This document shows, one piece after another, positions 21,267-32,671 of a DNA stretch of 64,000 bases. Source of the stretch: Calonectria ilicicola (Eukaryota; Ascomycota; Sordariomycetes; Hypocreales; Nectriaceae). The DNA lies in the NCBI GenBank assembly GCA_020809705.1, contig CP085829.1, positions 6,200,001 through 6,264,000 on the forward strand, read 5' to 3'. The notes under the pieces were generated by a model. That model saw only the letters and a program-made list of their open reading frames with translations. It was not told where the DNA came from and searched no databases. The stretch's first letter is position 1, and every line of letters starts with the position of its first letter. A program made the translations under genes and the position numbers.

Positions 21267-22238
21267 CTATTCCTCATCAGAAGAGGGAGCGCCGGTGTAG
21301 AGCTGCTGACCATCCTTCTTGAAACCAGTGATGACTGTCTGGCCCTTGTCGCTGACGAGCCACTTGGCAAACTTCTCAGCCTCCTCAGGGTTGGGGGCCT
21401 TGGTGCCGATGAGAAGGTGGGCAGGGTTGAGGAGAAGGTCATCAGCCTTGTCAGTACCGGCCTTGTAGATGACGGTGTCGTTGCGGATGTCCTCGTCGAG
21501 CGACAGAATAGTTCCGCGGTCGGTGATGGTGTATTCCTCCAGCTTGATGGCGGCGGTCAAGGCCTGGATGGGGAAAGCAATGTACTGGTGGTACCAGGTG
21601 GAGTAGGCAGTGGACCAGGGAGTCTGACCAATACCAGCCCAGAGGAGCGTGTCCTTGATGTTGGTGGCGGACTTGTCGTAGCGGCTCAGGAAACGAACCG
21701 GGGGCTCGGTAGCCTCACCCTCAGCAGCAGCGTGGAGGTCGGCGAAGATGGTCAGGATGTCATCATCCTTGGAGATGTTGGCAGGGTTGGCCTTGGGTCC
21801 GACGAGCAGGAAGTGGTCGCGGAATGCATAGTAGCTGGGATCGGTGGCAATGCCCTGATCGATAGCGATCTTCTCAGCAGCCACGTTGTAGGTGATACCG
21901 ACGTCGATGTCGCCAGACTTGAGGTAGTTGATGCTGTAGGTGGTGTCGCTCTTGTACCAGCCGACCTTGAAGGCCTTGGCACCCTCAGCGGTACGGTCCT
22001 TGATGTAGGCCTCGGCAAGAACTGGAAACTTGAGTTAGTACAACGAGAGCGAAAAGATTTTGTGAAAAAAAGGCGGGATGGACTCACCCTTGATTAGACC
22101 GCTCTGGCCAGCGCCGCCGTTACCAATGCGGAGCTTAACGTCACCGCTGCTGCCGTAAGTCTGCTCAGGGTCCACTGCAGAAGCAGTCATAGCCAGGACG
22201 GAGGCGGCAACGGCGAGGAGCTTCTTAGCGGGAGCCAT
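21267..22238 (-). CDS. Secreted tungstate/molybdate-binding-type periplasmic binding protein
   Basis: Two exons, 22238-22088 and 22021-21267 (66-bp GTGAGT...CAG intron), 301 aa. The N-terminal signal peptide MAPAKKLLAVAASVLAMTAS suggests secretion or surface location. The mature protein has the type 2 periplasmic-binding-protein layout of TupA-like solute binders: KLRIGNGGAGQSGLIKVLAEAY, SGDIDVGITYNVAAEKIA, FLLVGPKANP, FLSRYDKSATNIKDTLLW, and a C-terminal half with FAKWLVSDKGQTVI. In bacteria these feed ABC transporters; ascomycetes have free secreted homologues annotated as extracellular tungstate-binding proteins. No transporter gene is nearby. The oxyanion specificity is inferred from the family only. 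Acquisition from bacteria long ago is plausible; the intron shows adaptation to the host. Confidence 0.82.
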
Positions 22239-25200
22239 TGTAGCGGGTTTTTGTGGTGTAATTGATGGTGTTTCTGACTGAAGAAGACACTGGACAATTT
22301 CTCGCGGTCTTGGGCTCTGAAGACTGGTGTGTTGGGATTCAAGAAACAAGCCGAGGAGAGAAATCATGAGCTTTTTAACAAACACACGGCTCAGAGCCAA
22401 GACAAACCGTCAATAACAGAATTGTGTTGTCCGACCCAACTGACGCTAGCGATGCTCGTCGAGCTTTGGCACTCGACGCCACGCTGGGCGTTGGTTCCAA
22501 GGTCCCCCAATTTTGGCGAGGATCTACGTACAGCCGAGATGGCCGCACCTACGATCGGCACCAATGCATCCTATTTGGGAGCTGGGCTTGCTTGGCTCGG
22601 GCGAATTGCCAGGCTCCAGCTGGTCCTGTTCCGCCCTCTGAGGGGCCCTGAATGGAGCCAGCTGAGACAGCGGCATTGCTCGGGAATTAACTATGACGAA
22701 AGGGGCGGTCGATAATCGGGAAGCTGAAGATCAAAGCAGGGCCTTGGATTGCACAATGCTCGGATTAAACTATCGCCGGCCAGCTAAAAAGCCTCTGCAA
22801 TAAGCTTAACGCGATGCTTCCCTGACACGCATCCAATGAGACGCCACGGGATCTCCGATCCGCTCCCATGAGACTGCACTTACTTACCACTAGGGTACGC
22901 TGCCCGGTCCCCCGTGGGCTCAGTCAGCTGCTCCCATTTACGTGTTCACCTTGCACTGCTGGTTCTGAGCCAGCTTTCGCTCCCCCGACGATTCCGCGGA
23001 CAAGTGGATGCCATGCCGAGTTAGCGCGGTGGGAAGAAGAAAGAAAGAAAAAAACAACGTACCAAAAACGAGATGAACTTTGTCCAAGCGACTCTTGACT
23101 CATGCAAAATGTGTCGATCCCCTCTTGCGCAAGACAATGATAATCCACGGTACGGTACGCTAGTCGTCTTGACAGGCTGCGGCCAATACCCACCCCGCAA
23201 ACCCGGTAGCGGGATGTGTGAGCGTTTTTGAAGGTGAGGCTTGGTGGCGGCTATTCGCAGTGGAGTGCACATGTATGTCTCTGAGTAGTCAATTGTTTGT
23301 ACCATTTGAAGATAGCCCAACATTAGACGAGGCTGCATACTTTATCCCGCCGCGCCCACCAACACCCGACACGGCAGACTAACCTCGGCTTGTGGCCCGT
23401 GTCTTGCAGCCTTTCCCTTCCTGCCTGATCGGGCAACCTAATCGCTAGCCTTTTGATCTTCGCCGTCAGAGGCCCTTTTTCTGGGGTGGTTTGATAAACT
23501 GCCAGCGGCGTAAATCCTGAGAAGTGTTTGAAGCCGGTTCGATGTTGTGGCAAGTAACAACAATGGACAAAACCTTGCGCGTCAGCATGAATCTATCCTG
23601 AATCGTGCCTCTATGCATTATTTTTTCTTTCAAATTCATAATTCTTTTTTCTTTTTGTTTAACCGTGTCCAAAAAGGTGGCTTTTAATATTGAGGAGCCA
23701 GCCACTTTTGTTTGTTGGTTAGGTGACGCTCGTTAGGTAATCGGAAAACTGAAATGAAGTTGCAATCCCGCACCGATGACTGTATGCACGCACGGTAAGG
23801 TAATCATTTTTATTCATTGTAATAACCATATCTCGTAAAGAACTGGGGATATCGGTCGGTTTACTTAGATCCCAGCGTTGACTTGTAGCAGCAAACTGTC
23901 TATAGGGTAAGTCCTTTTTTTTTTCTTCGTTGGTCTGTATTGGGCTGTGGGGATTAGGGAGGAGGTTGTTGTGGTCATTGTGGGCATTTCCTCATTATTT
24001 CCGAGTTCAAGTAATGTCGTCAGAGTTCAGTAGTTGACCCCGAAGAATATTTTTGGCACAAGAGGTCATCTAGTTTTCCCGCCACTACAAGATCAATCGC
24101 ACTCCACAGTTTCTGGAGTAACTTTGCACTATGATCCACGCATCGGATGATCCCGTCCCACACCAATCGCTCAACCCATCTCGAAGGATTTAAAACTTCT
24201 CTAGTCTCATATTCTCTTGGCTTGAATAATATGGATACCCATCTTGCGCACTCTTTGATCTATCTATGAATAGATCTTGCGTGGCTGTCAGGTAGGCTTG
24301 AACTGGTCGTCCTTTCGGGATCTGCGAAGCGGGCCACACAAATGTATTTCGTTTTGTAATATGAGAAGTTGCAATTAACCATGACATCCCTTTCGGAGAT
24401 TGGAGGCATTTAAAACTCGAGAAGGGTATTGTTTCTCAAAGAAGTTAGAGAAGCCTTCTGGCGTTGCTGTCATTGAGACAAAACTAGCACTCGCTGATGA
24501 CGATACCTTCAGCAACACGTGGTGTTTCACTTCCGAGTCATGGCGATGGCGCGAGACGGGCTGCGGAGAAGTCGGATCAATGTTTTTGTGTTTGTCAGTT
24601 CTTAGTAGTTGGAGACTTGACGTTCTGGAAATTGAAATCCTGGAAATGAATCGGACGAAAGTCGGACCTATTGTCGGCAAGGCGGGTTCTTTTTTTTTTT
24701 TTTTTTGGTCTGTAAAAGTTTTTGGGTTAAGGCTACTGATAAAATATTCATAGGCACTGTATGAATGCTGAGATCACATCTGGGATTGGCTAACAGATGG
24801 AAACTTGGACCTACCGTGACGATAAGATCACTGCAACTGGATATTGATTGTGCCCAAACGCACCCTATCAATCTATGCAGATGCCGATAATCGTAGCCGC
24901 GGCAATTAGACGGAAGCGAGATCTCTTGATCGACCTACTTGTTCTGACAGCACCATTTTTTCGTTAGTCTGCCGTGAACCCGGGCTCCCTAGCAGCCGGT
25001 AAAGCATTTGCCGCTCCCAAAAAACATGCTCCATTGAGTAATGCGCAAGACCAAGACCCCGGATTTGGGCCGCCACTACGACGCTTCGGGAAACCTTGAC
25101 GTGTGTCCAAACTGCCGTTCCCTTACTCCGTGGGCTGGGAAGAGGTCGGCCCCACGTGGATTGAATTCGACTAATTGTGCACTAGTGACAAATAAGTTCG

Positions 25201-25611
25201 CAGCGGGCATGTCATTGTGCAAAGGCAATAGGATCTGCCACTCATAATTCTCGGCTTCGGGATCGTTAGCCTTTATGAAGTGGCGATCCTGGCCTGACAA
25301 ATCCAGCGCTAATTTGCCCCGGAAAATCATATATGGATCCCATTGCTCAATGGCTTGTGCGCAAAAATGTTTATTGCTACCATCGATCCTGGGCGGCGTC
25401 ACGCACGACATGCGGCTACAGCATCTTTCTCCTCTGCAGAATACGACGGATTGACCGGATTCACTTCTCCAGCTGTTTCTGACTTCATGCCTCCCAATAC
25501 ATTCGTTCACCGGGACGGTGTAAAAGCAGCGCCCACAGCCAGCAGCCCCTTACTTGGGTGTAGAGGGTCGCCCTCGTTTGACCCCAGCCCCTTTCTTGGC
25601 AAAAAAAATTC
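22239..25611. other. Long gene-free stretch
   Basis: 3.4 kb without a gene I can support. Frames here are short, overlap on both strands and carry no motif or convincing splice model. Homopolymer T tracts occur near 23917-23927 and 24689-24709. The stretch may hold UTRs or a non-coding RNA, but nothing in the sequence shows it. Confidence 0.5.
24689..24709. repeat. Poly-T tract
   Basis: An uninterrupted run of about 20 T in the plus strand, the longest homopolymer in the window. Simple sequence, or the tail scar of a retroposed sequence on the minus strand. Confidence 0.7.
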
Positions 25612-26577
25612 ATGAAGATGGCCCATGATGGAGGAGATTACCCAGGAGAGAAGCCTGTTCTCCATGTCGTCACTCACGTTATCGTCGCGTTGATCAGCAT
25701 CGCACTTTACAATGTTCTGGAGCTGAATTTCACCACTTTCGCCACATTCAAGAGGCGACGAGGCCTCTACTTTTGGGCTTTTCTCATCGCGACATGGGGC
25801 ATCGCGTTCAACGCAGTCGGATATCTACTGAAGCACCTTGCCTTGACAAAAATTGGCAGCTTATACTCCACCTTGATTCTAGTTGGATGGTGCTCAATGG
25901 TAACTGGCCAGTCCGTCGTGCTCTATTCACGGTTGCACCTGGTGACGCAGAATTTGACTGCTCTGCGCGCCATTCTCATCATGATCATCACCAATGCCAT
26001 CATTTTACATATTCCAATTATCGTTCTAGTCTATGGCTCGAATTCCGACCACCCGGGCCCTTACATTCATCCTTATTCTATTTTCGAAAAGGTCCAGTTG
26101 ACCATCTTCTTCATCCAAGAAACTTTAATATCTGGTTTTTACATCCGGGAGACCATGGATCTCCTAAAGTCTGGGATAGACATCCGAGGCCGAAACGAGC
26201 CAAAAACAGTCATGAACCATCTCATTTACGTCAACATTATCATCATACTACTGAACATCAGCGTCGTGGCTCTGGAATTTGCAAATTATTATGACCTGCA
26301 AACCGCATATAAGCCGCTAGTATATAGCATCAAGCTGAAGATGGAATTCAGCATTTTGAATAAGCTAGTTGAGTTGACACAAAGTTCAACTCGAGGCAGC
26401 TTGTACACACCCAGTCTCACATTGGCAACGGCCGGGGTGACGTTAGATGCCACAATAACGGATGATGTGGGCAGCTCTAGATGCGCTGCTAATGATGCAT
26501 GCGGGATATCCATCGGAGAGGGAAACAGTCGAGACATAGAAGGCAGCACCACAACTGCCAGAGATCACTTAGGTTAA
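25612..26577 (+). CDS. Seven-transmembrane fungal protein (DUF7703-like)
   Basis: Single exon, 321 aa. Seven hydrophobic segments can be seen: about residues 18-38 (VVTHVIVALISIALYNVLEL), 52-72 (YFWAFLIATWGIAFNAVGYL), 78-100, 118-140 (AILIMIITNAIILHIPIIVL), 157-175, 203-222 (LIYVNIIIILLNISVVALEF) and a shorter one near 232-245. This is followed by KLKMEFSILNKLVEL and a polar, Ser/Thr-rich cytoplasmic tail of about 70 residues. This matches a widespread ascomycete heptahelical family of unknown function. It lacks the CFEM domain and EL motifs of PTH11 receptors. A receptor or sensor role is inference from topology. Confidence 0.7.
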   Translation: MKMAHDGGDYPGEKPVLHVVTHVIVALISIALYNVLELNFTTFATFKRRRGLYFWAFLIATWGIAFNAVGYLLKHLALTKIGSLYSTLILVGWCSMVTGQSVVLYSRLHLVTQNLTALRAILIMIITNAIILHIPIIVLVYGSNSDHPGPYIHPYSIFEKVQLTIFFIQETLISGFYIRETMDLLKSGIDIRGRNEPKTVMNHLIYVNIIIILLNISVVALEFANYYDLQTAYKPLVYSIKLKMEFSILNKLVELTQSSTRGSLYTPSLTLATAGVTLDATITDDVGSSRCAANDACGISIGEGNSRDIEGSTTTARDHLG

Positions 26578-26893
26578 GTGCATTATGAATTGAAGAAATT
26601 GAATACCCATGAACTTCAGCCGCGCATCACCATTTTGAGCCATCTATTGCGAGTGCGAGACTGCCCACTACCAAGTGTGCACCAGAGGACAGGCGCATAA
26701 GGATGTGTACTGAGAGACTGGCCATTTTAATGTTAATGCAATAATATTTATAACCTACGGTCTCCAAGACTAAATTCGTATTTTACCCACAGAAAAAATC
26801 TCTATATGAAGGGCGTAGGGCTTCACAATCTGAATACGTCTGGTGTTCGAAATTTAGCCCACTTTAGGGACCAAATCCAATACACTCCCTGTC
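26578..26893. other. Convergent 3' flanks
   Basis: 316 bp between the stops of the 7TM gene and the lectin gene. AT-rich, with no gene seen. Confidence 0.5.
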
Positions 26894-28540
26894 TTAATCC
26901 ATTCCAATCCACACCACGCCCATTGAGTCAATAATAGTATCCCACCAAGTACCGCTCTGCCACTTAAATCTTTCTTTTGTCGCACCGTGGACAATAGCCT
27001 GAACACGTGTGTTCTTGTCATCCTGCTGAGGCAGATCAATCATGTTGATAGCCGCAAAGGCTTGTGGATCTCGTGAAAATGATCCGGCGTACCATGGAGC
27101 ATCAATCATTTGCGCATTCTTACGCCAGGATTCGCCTCCTGCACGGATATTCTTACCATCTGCCTCCGAATCCCAGGCCAACCACTGAACCCTGGCACTA
27201 TCGAAGCGGCGGCCTGACCATGTGTCGATGTTGATGGTGCACGCCTTTGTAGTGATATTGCTTACATAGCACTTTAGCGAGCGTGGTGCCGTAGGCTGAT
27301 TGATTGATGTAAACCAGCACAACATCTTGGGGGGTGTCCTGAAAGGCTTGGGGAAGTAGATGCGGAACATGGCATTTTGCGTTGCCTGACGTCCGGGAAG
27401 CTCAGTAGAGTCGACTTCACCACACTCAAAGTGGATACCGTTGTCTGGAAGCGTCATCCAATTCGCTTCTAGGGTATAGAGAGAAGAATTCAAGCTGCGG
27501 AGGGTTAATTCAAAGCCCTCCTTGGCGAAATTTGCCGTCTCAAGGGCGGCCATGACACCGTACGGTTTAATGGCGTCGATTCTGCGGAATCCATAGAGGA
27601 CGGTGGGGGGAGATGTGAGAGGCTTGGCAAAGGTGACGGCTTTCTTGACTACGCAGTTCTTATCTTCCTTCCAGCCATTTCCCAAGCCAAGCACAGAGCC
27701 AGCTTGAGGCCGGTTGAGCTCTGCATCATCATCATAACCGGAGCCCACAGTGGCGGGCGATGAATCCTGTTCGCATGTCAGCGGATATTTTGACCGAAAA
27801 AATGAATCCATGGATGGGAAGTCTTACCTGGACATCTCCCCAAATAGGAGCAAGGCGATACAGTCCGGTTCGCTTATTTCGGACCGTGGTGTTTACACTC
27901 TTTCCCCAAAAGCCCTTGATATGGCCGTTGACCAGCAATGGATCAAAGTAAGTAAGAGTAAGGCCCTCGAATTCGACGCTACCACGAACTCCCTGGCCGT
28001 TTACTGCGGGTTTCCAGTATTGGAATTCCCCAACAGGCTTACCCCGCGGTTCGTGAACATTCGGAGGGACGTGAGTCTCTCCTTTGCGGTTGCTTGGCCG
28101 ACTGCACGACCTATCTCAATGGCACATCATGTAATCTTTTCGCCTAGGTCAGGACGGACAGTTAGTGAGACGGGTGTACCGCTGCCCATGGAGCCAAGTC
28201 CTGTGACAAGACCGTTGGAGTATCTGGTTGTCATTCCTGTGATTACACCGTCTGCAACCTCGACTGTTATCTGAATCAGAGCGAAGTCGGGTTTGATGTA
28301 GTCTATGTTGCAGAACAGTGATCCTTCATCAGATCCGACCAAGGGTGCTAGGCGCAGATGTTCGGCAACATCGGGTCTTTCAGCGACAATCGCAACAACC
28401 TTGTCCGTCTCCTCCTGGCTAATGTAGGAGGCTCCCTTTGTGTCCAGAAGTGGCGGGTACACCTTCGCCTCGCCAAATAGAGCTACTTTAGGAGGCTCTC
28501 GTGCTAACAAAACTTTCTGTTTCAGACGTTGGTAACTCAT
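26894..28540 (-). CDS. H-type lectin domain protein, multi-exon; gene model uncertain
   Basis: The 3' exon (27766-26894) encodes two H-type-lectin-like units: VTFAKPLTSPPTVLYGFRRI with GFELTLRSL, and FRIYFPKPFRTPPKMLCWF with ACTINIDTWSGRRFDSARVQWLAW. The V/F-x-F-x-x-PF-x-x-PP pattern is the family signature; these domains bind carbohydrate (GalNAc in snail agglutinin). A 61-bp GTAAGA...CAG intron (27767-27827) joins it in frame to an exon ending LAPIWGDVQ. Farther upstream, 28540-28127 is open (PLLDTKGASYISQEETDKV, ITGMTTRYSNG, GSGTPVSLTV), a jacalin-like rhythm. Between about 28126 and 28085 the frames do not join cleanly (stops at 28127 and beyond), so there is an unrecognised intron or damage. 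Possible further 5' exons reach about 28740. Confidence 0.55.
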
Positions 28541-30098
28541 ATCCACTTGAAGCGAGAGTACTAAAACTCACCGGAAGTCTTTCTTTGAAGGCCACAGGAC
28601 TCTGGAACTGCTCGCCTCGCTTTTCATTTACACCGGATTTCTGGACTCTTCAATTCAGATATATGTCTGAGCTATTTCTAGTCAGCTACCTTCCTCGATC
28701 GGGAGGGACCGCTCTGGCCTATTGATCCCGACGATCCTGCTGATCATAACACGGCCTGGATATCGTCGAGGCCGGCCACGGCAACGCCTGTATAGTAACT
28801 ACGATCTCATCACAACTATTAACTCTATTTGGTTGTGAATCTTGGCCATGGACTTGACGGATTGGTAAGACTACTATCACGTAGGCCAGCCTAGGTTATT
28901 GAGGCTAGCTCCAGAATGTGGTGGCAATTCGTTATTCGTTTTATATTGTTCTAGTTAAATAATCAGAATCCATTTAGAATTACTTCCCCAGCAACATATA
29001 ATGCTTGGGTAGACTCAATAAGACTATATTGATCTGTGCGTTTGCGCGGGATGTCATGATCACCAGAGAGTTGTGAATCAACCGCATGATATTGGCATAT
29101 CTTTGACCACCCGCAGGTCGGAAGTCATTTTCATATTTTTTTAATTGGAATCTGATAACTCACCATCTTTATTCTCTTCAAATCTTGGATCTTTTCCAGT
29201 TTCTTCTCTCTTTGGAACAACGCTTAGATCACTTGTTGAAGACGACTCTGCCGGAAGCGCGTCAAGATCGCCAGGACCGATGTTAAAGACTATCAGCCAT
29301 ATCAATAGTGGTCGTCAAATAATTTAACACAACTTTTGTTTTATCAACTTGGTAGGTTTTCTCAGTGATGGCGTTTCCGGGCAAGCCGCTTTGGAATACC
29401 AATATCGATTCAGTCACAACTTCTTCAGTCGACTTCTTGTTATTGAAAAGGACATTTCTGAATAATGATAAGTCGCATGACCCCAGTAAGATCGAATCAT
29501 TACAGAGACTTTGTCGTGAGTTAGGGTGGTGTTTTCCGTCTCACCTTCTGTGTTCTTTTCTCCCCCGCCCTGTCAGCTGCAAGGGTCCGTGAAAGATCGT
29601 CGGGCGTGACTTGACCGCGAACCAACAACAAGACCCACAGAGGCTTTTGTCGCCGCGTCTGACCCTCTTCATCCAAGCCTTCTTTGTCCGCATTTCAGCA
29701 GGGGGTGGAGTTGGGTTATTCCTTGGCGTGTGCCTTAGTTCGCTGCATGGTTCCTCATCCATCGTACGTTTGAGAGCCAAACATGGTCACTTGAACGCAG
29801 CCTCCAAAACACTAGATTTGTGACCAACACCTAGCGCTGAGTGTTGCACCTTGTTCCGTTCGAAAGGCAATCGCTTCAGTGGCGTCATAGATACACATGA
29901 GCGAATTCTGCCAACATGGTGACAGGGTGGCCGTTCTTAGTGCGAAAGCAAGGTGGGGATTACGACACTGCTAAACCGTTGTTGGTTTCCCACCCGCCGC
30001 AGTAAACGCGGCGATAAAGTGGGTGACTATATATAACTAGCCCCAGGTGAGCAGCCCGCCTGACCTCAATAAAGCCCTCTTCCATCTCTGCATACAAG
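28541..30098. other. Intergenic region upstream of the O-methyltransferase gene
   Basis: 1.56 kb. 28560-28760 may include 5' exons of the lectin gene (a donor GTGAGT at about 28560 pairs with an acceptor near 28525), but I could not fix a start. The rest shows no supported gene. Confidence 0.4.
30028..30036 (+). promoter_or_regulatory. TATA box of the O-methyltransferase gene
   Basis: TATATATAA about 63 bp before the ATG at 30099, in otherwise mixed sequence. Position and sequence fit a core promoter. Confidence 0.55.
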
Positions 30099-31492
30099 AT
30101 GATCTCCCAGGCTCAAGATATTATTGATGTTCTTGACAAGGTCAATAATGACTCATTCAGCGATGAGGTAGAACGCCTCCGTGTTCGTGCGGCAGCACGC
30201 CGGTTGCTTGCCAGAGTGGAGTCGCCTTATGAACGAGCCTGGGGGTTTTGCTTTGAACACCCTGTTGTCTTTGCAGCACTGCAGACTTGTATCGATCTAG
30301 GCATTTGGGGCAAGTGGACTGCAGCCGGAGGTGGTGAGAAGACCATCGACGAACTGGTCAAATTGTCCATGAGTGATGTCGAGCCAAACTTGTTGCGTAC
30401 GCTCATGCATTCCATTTTTTTCGCACTTGGCATAACCTAAAGACTAACACTCAGAATGTAGGTCGGTTGGTCCGTCTACTAGCGGCCTTCAACGTGGTTG
30501 AAGAGACTGCCGAAGACAAGTTCAAGCCCACTCCGTTCTCGAATGCCATTGGTGATGAGAGCACCAAAGTCCGCGCATCACTGGAAGCAGCGTAAGGATT
30601 GCCCTACCCCTTTGAAATATGTCTTTTCGGGACCACACGAATTGATGAATCCTGCCCAATAGTAAATATCAATACATATTGGCAGGTCATAACCTACCTA
30701 AATACCTCGCCGAGATAGGCTACAAGGAACCCTCAGCAGCCGATAACAACAACTACTCAGGAAGTGACCCAGAAGGCCTTAACTTCTTTGGTCGACTTCA
30801 AAAGAGCCCAGAATATTTTGAGGCTTTCACAGGCCATATGGAGGCTTGGACAGCGTGGAAGACGCCCTGGACCAAGCTTTACGACCCCAGCAAGCTAATC
30901 GAAGGCGCTAACCTCTCTGATGGTTCACCACTCGTTGTTGATATGGGCGGAAACACCGGAATTGACATCTCTCATGTCCTCAAGGCACAGCCGGACCTCC
31001 CCACCGGAGCGCTAGTCCTGCAAGATCTTCCTGAAATTATTTCCCGTACCAACGTCAATGAGAAGATCACTGCCATGGTCCATGACTTCTTCTTGCCACA
31101 ACCTATCAAAGGTACGAGACACTTCTCCACAAACCGAACGCGTTGACATTAACTCTTGACTTTCAGGAAGCAGAGCGTACTTCATGCACGCAGTCCTTCA
31201 CGACTGGCCTGACTCCAAGGCTACTTTGATCCTACAAAATACTAGAAATGCCATGACAAAGGGATACTCTAAGCTTTTCATCTACGATATTGTTCTGCCG
31301 CCTACAGGCGCAAGCATCAGTCAGGCAACCATGGATGTGGAGATGATGTCACTTTTGTCAGCATCCGAACGCACCAAGGCCCAGTGGGAGGAACTACTGT
31401 CAGGTGCTGGATTCAAGATAGTTAACTTTTGGCCCGACCCTCAGGAATATGAGATGTTAATCGAGGCTGAGATAGCGCCCGAGTTTGAATAG
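30099..31492 (+). CDS. SAM-dependent O-methyltransferase (COMT/sterigmatocystin-type)
   Basis: Four exons: 30099-30396, 30462-30591, 30663-31111, 31167-31492; introns 65, 71 and 55 bp; 400 aa, a normal length. N-terminal dimerisation/winged-helix part (residues about 1-130), then the Rossmann domain: VVDMGGNTGIDISHVL (SAM motif I, slightly varied from VDVGGGxG), ALVLQDLPEII (acidic residue for ribose), HDFFLPQPIKG, and YFMHAVLHDWPDSKATLIL with the catalytic His-Asp of plant COMT/fungal OMT enzymes. Such enzymes methylate phenolic hydroxyls of polyketides and other secondary metabolites. No core biosynthetic enzyme (PKS/NRPS) is in the window, so the substrate is unknown. A transcription factor and an NDUFS7 paralogue follow within 5 kb. 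Confidence 0.85.
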
Positions 31493-32671
31493 GGGAAGAT
31501 GGGTCCATGATATTTCCAGTCCTCTTTTCGAGACTTTCTTCTTGGTGTATCATTTGATAACGTAGCCCTTGTGATTATTATACTGTTTATCTTGATCGAT
31601 CTCTGATTATTAAGGCCAAGCCTGTGTAGATATTGGTTCTTTCAGGTTTAGTGATCATACGTCCGACACGAACGACCACGTGATAAAGGGAGAACCGCCT
31701 GCACAGAAATTGCTATTCGCGATAGAGGGAAATTTTAAAACCAACTAGTTTTATACTGTAATGTATATCAAGGTGTAAAATGAAACAATTTTGTCTCGTT
31801 GGTAACATTTTAGCCACCTTTCTCCCTGTCTGATTGTTCTGGACTGATTGTAGTGGTTACAAGTTCAGGGTAACTCGTCTAAATTTCCAGTGGCTGGAAC
31901 CCGCCGCTGCTGCCTAGTCTAGGCAACAGTCTCAGTGGGTCCCAGTGCTAAGCGAATTCTGCCGCCCGGGTCTCACCGCCTAGATGAGTTCGCCTATAAA
32001 AGTCGGGCCTCCCTCGCAGCATTTTATCTTTTTCCTTTCCTCCTTAGCTCTCTTTGCCTTTTGGCTTAGATCAAGTGTAGTATCTGTTCTTTTCAGTTTA
32101 ATCTCTGAAAGATGTCTAAGGACATCAATCGTGATTATTCTTATTTTTGGCTTTTGGGCAGTTTCCTCTGTGCTTGCACATGATTCCGCCCACAGTGTCC
32201 CTGGTATTACACTGCCTCCAGGTGACGCGAACTACACGAGCTCACGCTTTTCATTACTTTCCCAGGCCTGCTTGGGGAGCGAAGAAGAGATACAGTCATG
32301 GACAGGCGTTAATGTGTGCGTGTATATGGTGCTGTCGTTCAATCTGTGATTGTCAAACGGCTTGGTCGCGTGTGCTCTACGCACGGGTGGACAACTGCTA
32401 CGCGACATTTGCCCCACCGTCCAGTGTAGCGAAGTGTACCTCTTTGGTGGGGCATGGTTTAGTGTATGAGCATCACATTGTTTAGGGCTTTTCAACCATT
32501 AATCGATGGGGACATCTTCCTGCGCTATAGAGCTCTGGATGAACGCGTGTGCATATTCTTAACATGTACCTGTCTATTGGTTCCCCTTTGACCCGCACTT
32601 TTCTGAATTCGTTTTGCCTGTCGCCTACCATGTCTCCACTCCATTTCCGACCATCTCGTCTGTAGCTTTCA
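31493..32671. other. Intergenic region, no gene supported
   Basis: 1.2 kb. A 121-codon open frame at 31984-32349 has two hydrophobic stretches but no family resemblance, and a CT-rich leader-like sequence precedes it. I do not call it a gene. Confidence 0.4.

Noticed and set aside
21417..22097. 226-codon open frame antisense to the tungstate-binding-type gene
   Set aside because: Low-complexity Val/Gly composition mirrors the codon use of the real gene on the other strand; no motif and no independent signals.
31984..32349. Possible 121-aa membrane or secreted protein
   Set aside because: Hydrophobic stretches come from T-rich leader-like DNA; overlapping frames on both strands and no similarity recognised.
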